A DNA stretch of 7,860 nt from Candidatus Helarchaeota archaeon (GCA_013375405.1 JABXJU010000203.1:1-7860); one strand, 5' to 3'. Shown: positions 1 to 5,735, counted from the stretch's first letter. Notes: generated by a model from the sequence alone, not told the origin. Numbers and translations are program-made.

Positions 1-1160
1 TGACCATACAAACCAAAACTGTTAATTCCAGTATGATTCAAATAATTACATTGAACAGCTCTTTAACTTTGGGGACACTTCCTGGTAAAATAGTGGAAGG
101 GGAAACTCTAGAAATCAGTGCTACTTTACTGATTAACGGGACACCCCCCGCAGGTGAAATCGTTACTTTTGAATTTTATTATGATGGGGCTGGACCAATT
201 ATTGTAAAAACTGCTGGTACTGATGTCACTGGAACCGCAACCGTCAGTTTGAAGGTGCCCTCAGACGTTGGTACGGTTAGAGTGGTTGTAAGATACGATG
301 GCCCAGATTATGTAATAGGAGCTACTTCGGAGACTGATGTAACTGTTATTTCGTATATAATTTATATCTTGCAACTTTCTCCTTACTGGCTTCCTCCTAT
401 AGGCGCAGTTATTGGTATAGTTGTAGCTTATAAATATGGCTATAAACGTCGGAAACTCAGAAGTTTACAGGAAAAGTGGGGGAAATCCCTAATTAAGTTC
501 CAAGACATCTCCAACCTAGATTATATCATGATTTTGAAGAAAGATTCGGGCATGTCGCTCTATAACTATTCCTTTAAAGCCGAAGAGTTAGATTATCAAT
601 TGATGAGCGGATTCTTAACCGCAATCTCCGCATTCCAAAAAGAATTAGGAATAAAAGAAAAGAAGGGCGCTATTGAAACCGGGGAATGGGAAATTATATA
701 CCAAGATTTTAATATCTTTGGGATTACTCGAGAGTTCGTACAATTTATACTGATTTTGGAAGGGGCCATTTCGGAATCGCTTAAGGATAAAGTTCTTAGA
801 TTTGCTATGGACGTTGAAAGGCAGTACAATTCAGAATTTATGCGATTCAAGGGAAATATCTCTGTATTCAAACCTATTGATTCAATAGTGGAGCAATACT
901 TTGATAGAAGTATGATTCAACCTCATATTAGTATTGACCTCTCGCCAGACCAAATGAAGAAGCTAGTTGACCTCGAAAAAAGGATATACAATTTAGCCGC
1001 ACACATAACTACTGATCAAGGGTTTTTTTACATAGGGGATTTGGTCAGGAACGCATTAAATATGCTCGGAGAAGAAAAGGGACATATCATTGATTCAATT
1101 TATAGCTTAAAAGCGAAAGGCTATCTAACATCATCACGAGTTTCAGTACTCTTAGATTAA
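1..1160 (+). CDS. Membrane protein with Ig-like ectodomain, one TM helix, longin-like cytoplasmic domain and winged-helix-like C-terminus (5' partial)
   Basis: The frame is open to the left edge, reading TIQTKTVNSS before the first Met at 33. That Met has no SD, so this is the C-terminal part of a longer protein. Residues below count from Met 33. About 9-105 form a beta-rich Ig-like domain of the bacterial Ig-like repeat type (GEIVTFEF, then TAGTDVTGTATVSL, then YDGPDY); further copies may lie upstream. About 106-133 are a hydrophobic helix followed by KYGYKRRKLR, which predicts Ig outside and the C-terminus inside. About 160-290 (DYIMILKKDSGMSLYNYSF, SGFLTAISAF, FVQFILILEG) resemble the longin/roadblock-like domains abundant in Asgard archaea. 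About 305-375 look like a helical winged-helix-type tail (IDSIYSLKAKGYLTSS). I infer a surface sensor or adhesin wired to cytoplasmic signalling. The topology is solid; the longin and winged-helix calls come from pattern recognition only. Confidence 0.72.
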   Translation, partial: TIQTKTVNSSMIQIITLNSSLTLGTLPGKIVEGETLEISATLLINGTPPAGEIVTFEFYYDGAGPIIVKTAGTDVTGTATVSLKVPSDVGTVRVVVRYDGPDYVIGATSETDVTVISYIIYILQLSPYWLPPIGAVIGIVVAYKYGYKRRKLRSLQEKWGKSLIKFQDISNLDYIMILKKDSGMSLYNYSFKAEELDYQLMSGFLTAISAFQKELGIKEKKGAIETGEWEIIYQDFNIFGITREFVQFILILEGAISESLKDKVLRFAMDVERQYNSEFMRFKGNISVFKPIDSIVEQYFDRSMIQPHISIDLSPDQMKKLVDLEKRIYNLAAHITTDQGFFYIGDLVRNALNMLGEEKGHIIDSIYSLKAKGYLTSSRVSVLLD

Positions 1161-1179
1161 TGCTGGGCTATTCATAGTG

Positions 1180-1199
1180 AAGTAATTTTGATATTACTT
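1180..1199. terminator. Hairpin between convergent genes, candidate bidirectional terminator
   Basis: A perfect 7-bp inverted repeat, AAGTAAT / ATTACTT, encloses a 6-base loop (1187-1192). It lies 20 bases after the stop of the Ig/longin gene and covers the TAA (1196-1194) of the opposing UroD-type gene. There is no long U-tract on either side, so it could instead be a 3'-end stabiliser. The position between two converging 3' ends is the main support. Confidence 0.4.
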
Positions 1200-2324
1200 A
1201 CGATAGACTCCATATCTTTTTCCAGCATCTACAATAGCTTGAATGTTCTCAAACGGTGCATCGGAGGCAATTTCGCAACCAGATCCTAGAATATAGCCAC
1301 CACCCTCACCACAAACCTCGACGAGCTTTTTACAATGGTCCATAATCTGTTTCGGAGTGCCTAATTTTTGCAAGGTGCTATTCACGTTCCCCATTAGACA
1401 GAAGCGGTCGCCAAGAATCTCCTTCGCTTTGAAAATATCTGAGTTTTCTAAGTGAAGGATATAGTGGCCTCTCGGGAGTTCAAGAAAATACTCGAAGAAA
1501 GGTGTCCAATCCGTATCCATGTGAAAGAGGTTGATATAACCAAGCCGGTTATTTATCTTTACAATTTGTTTAAGGTAGGGTAAAACAAGAGTTTCAAAAA
1601 TTTTTGGAGAAATAAATGAAGCAGAAACTCTTTCAAGGCAGACGTACGAATGTTTACTGCGGCTTTGAGCTAATTTTTTTAAAAATAGATCATTGGCGAG
1701 CAATCCTTTAATCATGAAATCGCACATTTCTTCCATCTTTTCAGGATATTTGTGAATATACCGAGACCATTTCGTGAGACCGCACAGATAGGAGAGCGTT
1801 TCTAGAGGAGTAATCGTTGCTGTAAGCGTATATAAGGGTACATTCATTTTATTCTCCCAGAACTCTGCAAATTTGAGTATCTGGAGAAACTCAATTTGAG
1901 TGCGTTGAACTTTCTCGATGGAAAGGGGACGCCATAATTGGGAAAATCCTTCGTCCATAATTAAATCAAATTCAGAAATATCTAAAATAGGCTCTTCAAC
2001 AAACTGAAGGGAGCCACCTATCATATCTGGTACCTGTAAAGGACTATAAAAGCCGGAGTGCGCAGCTGGAAAGGGTTCAAAAAATGCATAAATCCTGCCG
2101 ATGGGAATATGCACCATATCCAAGTCGCCTCCATGCCGCCAATACGTCTTTTTTACAGCATCTGCAGCAATTTTGAAATCACCCAACACATATTCTTTCG
2201 CCGTAATACCTGCACAATTGGCATAATAATAATCCATTAAGGGAGCAATAGGAACCCGATCAGGTTCCTTCAAAACGACAGCCGTATGGAAACGTTCCAT
2301 CGAGGTCATTGACTCATCTTTCAT
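1194..2324 (-). CDS. Uroporphyrinogen decarboxylase-family (MtaA/CmuA-type) methyltransferase
   Basis: This 376-residue protein has the length and layout of the UroD-like methyltransferase family. Archaeal and acetogen members move a methyl group between a corrinoid protein and coenzyme M or another acceptor in the cytoplasm; true UroD makes coproporphyrinogen III. Visible marks are the N-terminal MERFHTAVVLKEPDRVPI (9-26), the GNVNSTLQKLGTPKQI segment (312-327) and the C-terminal GSGCEIASDAPFENI (347-361), where Cys350 occupies the usual zinc-ligand position. The upstream ligand motif reads H268-M-D270 rather than the classical His-x-Cys, so metal binding or chemistry may differ. An anaerobe with many such paralogues is the usual setting, and haem synthesis is unlikely. 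The start at 2324 is supported by AGAGGG six bases upstream. The gene overlaps the 102-residue gene by 11 bases, which suggests coupled translation. Confidence 0.85.
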   Translation of the reverse strand: MKDESMTSMERFHTAVVLKEPDRVPIAPLMDYYYANCAGITAKEYVLGDFKIAADAVKKTYWRHGGDLDMVHIPIGRIYAFFEPFPAAHSGFYSPLQVPDMIGGSLQFVEEPILDISEFDLIMDEGFSQLWRPLSIEKVQRTQIEFLQILKFAEFWENKMNVPLYTLTATITPLETLSYLCGLTKWSRYIHKYPEKMEEMCDFMIKGLLANDLFLKKLAQSRSKHSYVCLERVSASFISPKIFETLVLPYLKQIVKINNRLGYINLFHMDTDWTPFFEYFLELPRGHYILHLENSDIFKAKEILGDRFCLMGNVNSTLQKLGTPKQIMDHCKKLVEVCGEGGGYILGSGCEIASDAPFENIQAIVDAGKRYGVYRK

Positions 2325-2622
2325 GTTTTGCCCTCTGTGTTTTTTCCCGTTCTTTGAGTTTGTTAAGAACCGCTATAACATTTAAATTAAGATAGCGACT
2401 TAGTGTTCGATATCCTAATTCAATCCATAAGGAAATCACTTTGCGAATAACTGCCAATGACAGTGAGCGGAGAACAAATCTTATGTTTTTTACATAAAAT
2501 TTTAGATCGTGTAAATGGATATGTGTATCGATTTTCCCTTTTCGACCATATAGAAAGGTTTTTAGATCAAGAAGTGCTTGATCATAATTAATCTGCCCGT
2601 CTTCATCGATGATCTCAGTCAT
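2314..2622 (-). CDS. Small basic helical protein of unknown function (102 aa)
   Basis: I do not recognise this protein. The acidic N-terminus (MTEIIDEDGQ) is followed by a charged stretch with IDTHIHLHD (31-39) and then a run rich in Leu, Ile and Val with interspersed Arg/Lys (about 48-89), predicted to be helical. The tail is very basic (KLKEREKTQRAKHER). No signal peptide or clear membrane helix is seen. The start at 2622 is chosen because AAAGGAG lies seven bases upstream; the frame can be extended to 2703, but only through AT-rich sequence that overlaps the previous gene's end and has no SD. The good SD and the 11-base overlap with the UroD-type gene argue that it is a real gene and co-translated. 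It could be a small accessory protein of the methyltransferase, or a DNA- or RNA-binding protein; neither is shown. Confidence 0.6.
   Translation of the reverse strand: MTEIIDEDGQINYDQALLDLKTFLYGRKGKIDTHIHLHDLKFYVKNIRFVLRSLSLAVIRKVISLWIELGYRTLSRYLNLNVIAVLNKLKEREKTQRAKHER
2331..2336 (-). promoter_or_regulatory. SD of the UroD-type gene, inside the upstream gene
   Basis: AGAGGG on the minus strand lies six bases before the ATG at 2324. It falls within the last codons of the 102-residue gene. This fixes the start at 2324 rather than at the in-frame Met codons 6 and 9 and points to translational coupling. Confidence 0.6.
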
Positions 2623-2629
2623 ACAAGTT

Positions 2630-2636
2630 CTCCTTT
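2630..2636 (-). promoter_or_regulatory. SD that sets the start of the 102-aa gene
   Basis: AAAGGAG on the minus strand lies seven bases before the ATG at 2622, and the longer in-frame start at 2703 has nothing comparable. It is the main evidence that translation begins with MTEIIDEDG. Confidence 0.65.
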
Positions 2637-2671
2637 CTTTGTAAATAAAAAGAATAAAAGAAAGTATTGGC

Positions 2672-2686
2672 AAATTGTAACAATTT
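2672..2686. repeat. 15-bp perfect dyad at the 3' end of the ABM gene
   Basis: AAATTGT-A-ACAATTT is a perfect 7+7 inverted repeat with a one-base centre. It overlaps the TAA of the ABM-fold gene (2687-2685) and sits about 50 bases before the start of the 102-aa gene. A one-base loop cannot form a good RNA hairpin, so a binding site for a dimeric regulator is more natural than a terminator. The intervening stretch (2637-2671) is T-rich on the minus strand and could also serve as a U-rich termination signal. Confidence 0.35.
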
Positions 2687-2975
2687 AGATAATTTCCGAG
2701 CAAGTCTTTATATCCATTCCGCCCTCCAAGAGAGGAATTAATTTTTTAAAATTATCTGGTAGAGAGGCTGAATGGAGGTTTAAAGCGGCTTTATCCTCGT
2801 ATTTTTCATAAAAGATGATTGAATTCTTATTTTTTGCGCCTTTTACCGTATGGGGAATGTAGGCTTTGCATCCAGTCTCAGATTCTCGTACTTTTGGAAC
2901 GATCTCTTTCAAAACTTCGATAGCTTCTTCCATTTTTCCGTCTTTTACCTTTAAAATTGCTATAATTGTAATCAT
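2685..2975 (-). CDS. ABM-domain (antibiotic biosynthesis monooxygenase / YgiN-like) protein
   Basis: This 96-residue protein has the single ferredoxin-like domain of the ABM family (PF03992 type). Strand 1 is MITIIAILKVKDGKMEEAIEV, with the usual Lys-x-Gly-Lys turn (11-14). A helix follows (16-31), then the central SETGCKAYI (32-40), strand NSIIFYEKYED (51-61), and the family's Ala-Leu-x-x-His segment with His68. Members act as small homodimeric cytoplasmic proteins in quinol oxidation, haem degradation or aromatic ring modification, and many have no known reaction. The sequence shows no haem ligand set that would allow a choice. The start at 2975 is supported by GGTGAT (2984-2979), which pairs with the 3' end of archaeal 16S rRNA. 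The 66-base gap to the phosphoesterase gene holds a U-tract and a weak TATA-like box, so this gene may begin a second transcript. Confidence 0.8.
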   Translation of the reverse strand: MITIIAILKVKDGKMEEAIEVLKEIVPKVRESETGCKAYIPHTVKGAKNKNSIIFYEKYEDKAALNLHSASLPDNFKKLIPLLEGGMDIKTCSEII

Positions 2976-2978
2976 TTT

Positions 2979-2984
2979 ATCACC
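2979..2984 (-). promoter_or_regulatory. GGTGAT-type SD of the ABM gene
   Basis: GGTGAT lies three bases before the ATG at 2975. It matches the 3' half of the consensus AGGAGGTGAT, so the anti-SD would still be placed at a normal distance from the start codon. Confidence 0.5.
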
Positions 2985-3004
2985 AAATCAACTTCGTTAT
3001 TCCC

Positions 3005-3014
3005 CTAAATAAGT
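3005..3014 (-). promoter_or_regulatory. Weak TATA-like box upstream of the ABM gene
   Basis: ACTTATTTAG on the minus strand lies about 30-39 bases before the ATG, at a distance that would give a very short leader. The match to the archaeal consensus TTTAWATA is only partial and no strong BRE is seen, so this is a candidate only. Confidence 0.25.
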
Positions 3015-3025
3015 CATTATGATTC

Positions 3026-3037
3026 AAAAAAAGGGGG
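3026..3037 (-). terminator. U-tract terminator candidate after the phosphoesterase gene
   Basis: On the minus strand CCCCC is followed by seven T residues (3032-3026), beginning five bases after the TAA of the metallophosphoesterase gene (3044-3042). Archaeal transcription commonly stops at oligo-U tracts without a hairpin. If active, it separates the SCP2-PrpD-phosphoesterase transcript from the three genes that follow. Confidence 0.4.
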
Positions 3038-3041
3038 AGTC

Positions 3042-3728
3042 TTATAGAATTCGCACAGGTTTCCAATCGAAAAAATCTATAGACGTACAATACAGCTCGA
3101 TATTATCAACTTTCATATAAAGATTGATTTTATATTGATGATTCACATGGAGATGACCATATACAATTTTATTTATGCCATAATCTTCCATAAGCGCGAA
3201 ATATTGGTCTTCCGCAAAGGAATCCTCTGGATTTTTAAAAATGAGAGAGGTGGGTGGATGATGAATAACACAGATAGCCAGATCTATATCAGCACTAGTA
3301 AGCTCTTTCAAGGCATTTTGTAGATGAAGGAATTCACGAGTTTTCAGAGATGAGTGTCGCTCGGTACCACGAACGCCACAAACACCCACATTTTCGAGAA
3401 TAAAAGATCGCCCGCTGAGAAAATAAAAGGAAGGAGTATTATAGAGTTGTTGCATTTTCGCGTAATCTAAAACCCAATGGTCATGATTGCCCTCGATAAA
3501 ACAGATATTTCGAGCTTTAAGGGCTTGAAGTTGTTGTAAATTTTCAGTTGCTTCCAAATACTCTTTTGTCCAAAGTAGATCACCTGCAATGAGGAGGAGA
3601 TCAGCGGGAGGTGTTTCCGCGGCAATGTTTGCTGCTAGTTGTTCAAAGTAATTAGGTGGGTAATAGAAGCGTTGGACCATCTTCTCGAGTTTCCCGAGAT
3701 GAGGATCCGCGATGGCTAAGATTTTCAT
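3042..3728 (-). CDS. Calcineurin-like metallophosphoesterase
   Basis: This 228-residue cytoplasmic protein carries the complete dinuclear-metal motif series of the family: D8-P-H10, G49-D50, G80-N81-H82-D83-H84, H156-H157-P-P and G191-H192-L-H194. It therefore should be an active metal-dependent phosphoesterase. Its compact form, with the VIHHPP and YGHLH motifs close to the C-terminus, resembles the stand-alone COG1768-like predicted phosphohydrolases, for which no substrate is established. The start at 3728 gives the ideal N-terminus MKILAIADPH. No SD is seen, but the gene begins only six bases after the stop of the MmgE/PrpD gene, so translation probably depends on ribosomes finishing that gene. 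It could remove a phosphate from a pathway intermediate or merely share the transcript. Confidence 0.87.
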   Translation of the reverse strand: MKILAIADPHLGKLEKMVQRFYYPPNYFEQLAANIAAETPPADLLLIAGDLLWTKEYLEATENLQQLQALKARNICFIEGNHDHWVLDYAKMQQLYNTPSFYFLSGRSFILENVGVCGVRGTERHSSLKTREFLHLQNALKELTSADIDLAICVIHHPPTSLIFKNPEDSFAEDQYFALMEDYGINKIVYGHLHVNHQYKINLYMKVDNIELYCTSIDFFDWKPVRIL

Positions 3729-3734
3729 TTTAAA

Positions 3735-5216
3735 TTACGTAATATGTTGTAATAATTCTTGGATAGAATCATACTCTTCGATATTCTCAAAAATTTTAAT
3801 GAGCTCGTTAGTTTTAGCGGAATCAAACCCGATGTAGGCGGCTTCTTGCTTGAATTTGTCGATAATGTATTGCTTATCGTGATTCCCAGGAGCTGCTTTG
3901 GCAATAGTTGTGGAGGCTTTATATTTCTCCCCATTTTTCATTTTAACCAAGACCCTCGCACCAAATTCCCATTTGAAGTCGCCCTTAATGGCATCAAAGA
4001 TGAGTGTATTGAACATGTTAGACTGGGCATCAGTGATTTTCATACCTTTAGGAAGGAATGAGGTGAAAATTTGAATGGTCATGGCTATATCCGTTTCAAC
4101 GGTAACTTTCTTGGCTAATTCATGGATTTTGGGATCGAAAATTCGGTCATCTAAGAATTGTTTCGGCGTGAGTTCTTTGTCAATGAGGGCAGCAGCAATA
4201 TTGTAGGGGACATTAAAGTTAAGAATAGCGTAAGAAGAATCTGGTTCTTTAAGACCTTTTAGAGTGGCAGCATGTCGATTAGCAAGATCCATGCTGACAG
4301 TCCCAAGCCCCGGTAATTTCACTTTAATCGCTTTAATCTCATCAGGATCCATATTTGGATTCTTTTCGAGGATCTCAAAGACACAATCAAGGGGAGCATC
4401 GAGATAAGCGCATCCAGGATATAATTTGAACGCGAGAGTGTTGGTTAGCCAATGCTCATAATCAAGTTTTTCCACGATTCGCCCCGGGGAAGGCATATTT
4501 GTCATGAAATTGCAGAAACCATCTGGAGCATCAAAAATATTGTGAGACCCAGTAAATCCTTTGGCAGCAAGCTGGCATGCGATGACACCGTTTTGAGCAG
4601 GAAGGGCAGAAGTGAGCGTTTTTGTGTGAGGACCAAAGAATCCTTTTAGAATAGGCCATTGAGGAAGGTAAGCCGCAATACCAATGGCATTAGTCATCTG
4701 TTCGAGGTTGAGATTCATCAGCTTTGCACCAATGACCGCTGCAGATATAGGATGAACAAGGGGATCACATGTTTGACCGGTGGTGAGAGATGGAAAAAGA
4801 CTTAATCCAATCCTACAACTGATCTCATTGCCAATAATCATTCCAAGCAGTAATTCTTTCCCGGAAAGTTCCATTACTTCTGTATATCCGAGGCTGACAG
4901 GCACTGTAGTACACCCACAATGCATGGGCATACCATAATCCTCATAATCTAAGGCTTGAGCAAATACCCCGTTGATGAATACCGCCTTATCAAGTCCAAC
5001 CTTCTTCTTCGTTGTGATAATACTGGCGGGCGGATTACCTCCAGCATCTTGAAATGCTTCAAGTGCAATCTGTCCAGGACGCATCTTAGTTCCTGCAAAG
5101 ATGGTCGCAATTAAATTCATTAATTGCATTTTTCCGAGTTTTATTATTTTCTCTGGGATATCAGTAAATTTCATTTCAAACGCATATTGCGCTAATTTTT
5201 CAGTAATTGTTGCCAT
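3735..5216 (-). CDS. MmgE/PrpD family protein
   Basis: This 493-residue protein has the length and fold of the MmgE/PrpD family (2-methylcitrate dehydratase, cis-aconitate decarboxylase, iminodisuccinate epimerase). It has an N-terminal all-helical domain (1 to about 265) and a C-terminal alpha/beta domain (about 266-460). Recognisable segments are ALDYEDYG (88-95), ELSGKELLLGMIIGNEISCRIG (116-137), LAAKGFTG (216-223) and FKLYPGCAYLDAPLD (263-277). Lys199 sits at the family's conserved lysine. The usual Gly-Phe-His motif is not seen: the region reads GQTCDPLVHP (147-156), and the His of the late His-x-x-Ile-Asp motif appears as Asp273. No other methylcitrate-cycle gene is nearby, so a PrpD reaction should not be assumed. 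An AGGAGG site seven bases upstream sets the start at 5216. The gene is coupled to the SCP2-like gene before it. Confidence 0.87.
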   Translation of the reverse strand: MATITEKLAQYAFEMKFTDIPEKIIKLGKMQLMNLIATIFAGTKMRPGQIALEAFQDAGGNPPASIITTKKKVGLDKAVFINGVFAQALDYEDYGMPMHCGCTTVPVSLGYTEVMELSGKELLLGMIIGNEISCRIGLSLFPSLTTGQTCDPLVHPISAAVIGAKLMNLNLEQMTNAIGIAAYLPQWPILKGFFGPHTKTLTSALPAQNGVIACQLAAKGFTGSHNIFDAPDGFCNFMTNMPSPGRIVEKLDYEHWLTNTLAFKLYPGCAYLDAPLDCVFEILEKNPNMDPDEIKAIKVKLPGLGTVSMDLANRHAATLKGLKEPDSSYAILNFNVPYNIAAALIDKELTPKQFLDDRIFDPKIHELAKKVTVETDIAMTIQIFTSFLPKGMKITDAQSNMFNTLIFDAIKGDFKWEFGARVLVKMKNGEKYKASTTIAKAAPGNHDKQYIIDKFKQEAAYIGFDSAKTNELIKIFENIEEYDSIQELLQHIT

Positions 5217-5223
5217 TATACAG

Positions 5224-5230
5224 CCTCCTA
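5224..5230 (-). promoter_or_regulatory. Consensus SD fused to the SCP2 stop codon
   Basis: The minus strand reads TAGGAGG: the TAG that ends the SCP2-like gene supplies the first bases of the AGGAGG site of the MmgE/PrpD gene, seven bases before its ATG. This is the strongest SD in the window and ties the two genes into one transcript. Confidence 0.75.
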
Positions 5231-5572
5231 AACGCCTCCTATGACCATACCCATTGTAAAGGCGCTCAATAAATTATTGCGAACACCTTTCACTTTGAGT
5301 TTTCCGTTTACCCAGGCCTTGGGGAAAGTAATATTCCCTTGTAAAAACTCAAGGAAATTCTCCTTCGTTCCGATTATCTCAAGCGTCACCGGTTGAATTT
5401 TACCCTCAGATACTGTAGTAGCCAGATCACGAATTTCTAAAGTGTAAGAAGTATCATCTGTTACATTAAAATATACATTCGCATTTGATAAAAAAGCCCC
5501 GAAAACCTCTATTATTCCTGAAAACCGACCCAAAATCTTCGCAGATTTCTCTAATCTTTGCTTTATACTCAT
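5228..5572 (-). CDS. SCP2-like sterol-carrier / lipid-binding domain protein
   Basis: This 114-residue protein consists of a single SCP2-type domain, which forms a hydrophobic tunnel for acyl chains, sterols or other apolar ligands. After an amphipathic helical start (1-28) come strand VYFNVTDD (33-40), TSYTLEIRDLATTVSEG (41-57), VTLEIIGTKENFLEFLQGN (62-80) and the typical ending AWVNGKLKVKGVRNNLLSAF (86-105), where the Gly-Lys-Leu-x-x-x-Gly signature is clear. The length equals one domain with no fused enzyme. As the first gene of the minus-strand series, it may present an apolar substrate to a downstream enzyme such as the MmgE/PrpD protein. In bacteria and archaea the ligand of such stand-alone domains is mostly unknown. 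A TATA/BRE-like element lies about 48 bases upstream; the SD is weak (GAGATGAG). Confidence 0.8.
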   Translation of the reverse strand: MSIKQRLEKSAKILGRFSGIIEVFGAFLSNANVYFNVTDDTSYTLEIRDLATTVSEGKIQPVTLEIIGTKENFLEFLQGNITFPKAWVNGKLKVKGVRNNLLSAFTMGMVIGGV

Positions 5573-5619
5573 TCAATGACTCATCTCATTATAGTTATTT
5601 TGAAATTTCTTTAATCTTG

Positions 5620-5633
5620 AATATAAATCTTTT
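5620..5633 (-). promoter_or_regulatory. TATA/BRE-like promoter of the SCP2-PrpD gene series
   Basis: The minus strand reads AAAAGA followed by TTTATATT, close to the archaeal BRE plus TATA arrangement. It lies about 48 bases before the SCP2 start, which would put the transcript start near 5597 and leave a leader of about 25 bases. It is the best promoter candidate in the window. Confidence 0.5.
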
Positions 5634-5693
5634 ATGTAAAAAATTGATGATGCCTTTATTTAGACGGTAAATTATCTATTTCATGCTTTAAGA

Positions 5694-5705
5694 ATTTAAT
5701 TAAAT
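5694..5705 (+). promoter_or_regulatory. TATA-like palindrome upstream of the MFS gene
   Basis: ATTTAATTAAAT is a perfect 12-bp palindrome of only A and T. It contains a TATA-like TTTAATTA and lies about 70-80 bases before the MFS start. Transcription would then begin around 5724-5730. The palindromic form also allows a regulator site, but AT-only palindromes arise easily by chance. Confidence 0.3.
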
Positions 5706-5723
5706 CAAAATAGAGAAGTTAAT

Positions 5724-5735
5724 AAAGGAGGAGAG
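5724..5735 (+). promoter_or_regulatory. Orphan SD-like site in the MFS leader
   Basis: AAAGGAGGAGAG is a near-perfect SD, but no start codon follows at a normal distance. The nearest ATG (5753) opens only MGCK followed by TGA at 5765. The next, ATG 5764, has GGGGTG three bases upstream and is in another frame; the transporter itself starts at 5774. The site may be part of a leader that controls transporter translation, or a remnant. Confidence 0.35.

Noticed and set aside
33..35. Met at 33 as the true start of the first gene
   Set aside because: There is no SD before it, the frame is open to the window edge, and no signal peptide follows, although an Ig-like ectodomain needs one. The gene most likely begins further left.
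2506..2532. IDTHIHLHD in the small protein as an amidohydrolase metal site
   Set aside because: The motif looks like the Asp-x-His-x-His of amidohydrolases, but the protein is only 102 residues, far too short for the barrel, and lacks the other metal ligands.
2623..2703. Longer N-terminus (from 2703) for the 102-aa protein
   Set aside because: It would add a hydrophobic stretch read from AT-rich intergenic DNA and overlap the ABM gene, and it has no SD. The ATG at 2622 has a clear one.
3725..4061. Reading frames of 69 codons (-) and 100 codons (+) within the MmgE/PrpD 3' end
   Set aside because: Both lie over strongly family-like coding sequence in another frame, without SD or recognisable product.
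5576..5584. ATGACTCAT palindrome just upstream of the SCP2 gene
   Set aside because: A 4+1+4 repeat this short is expected by chance, and it lies between the likely transcript start and the start codon rather than at the promoter.
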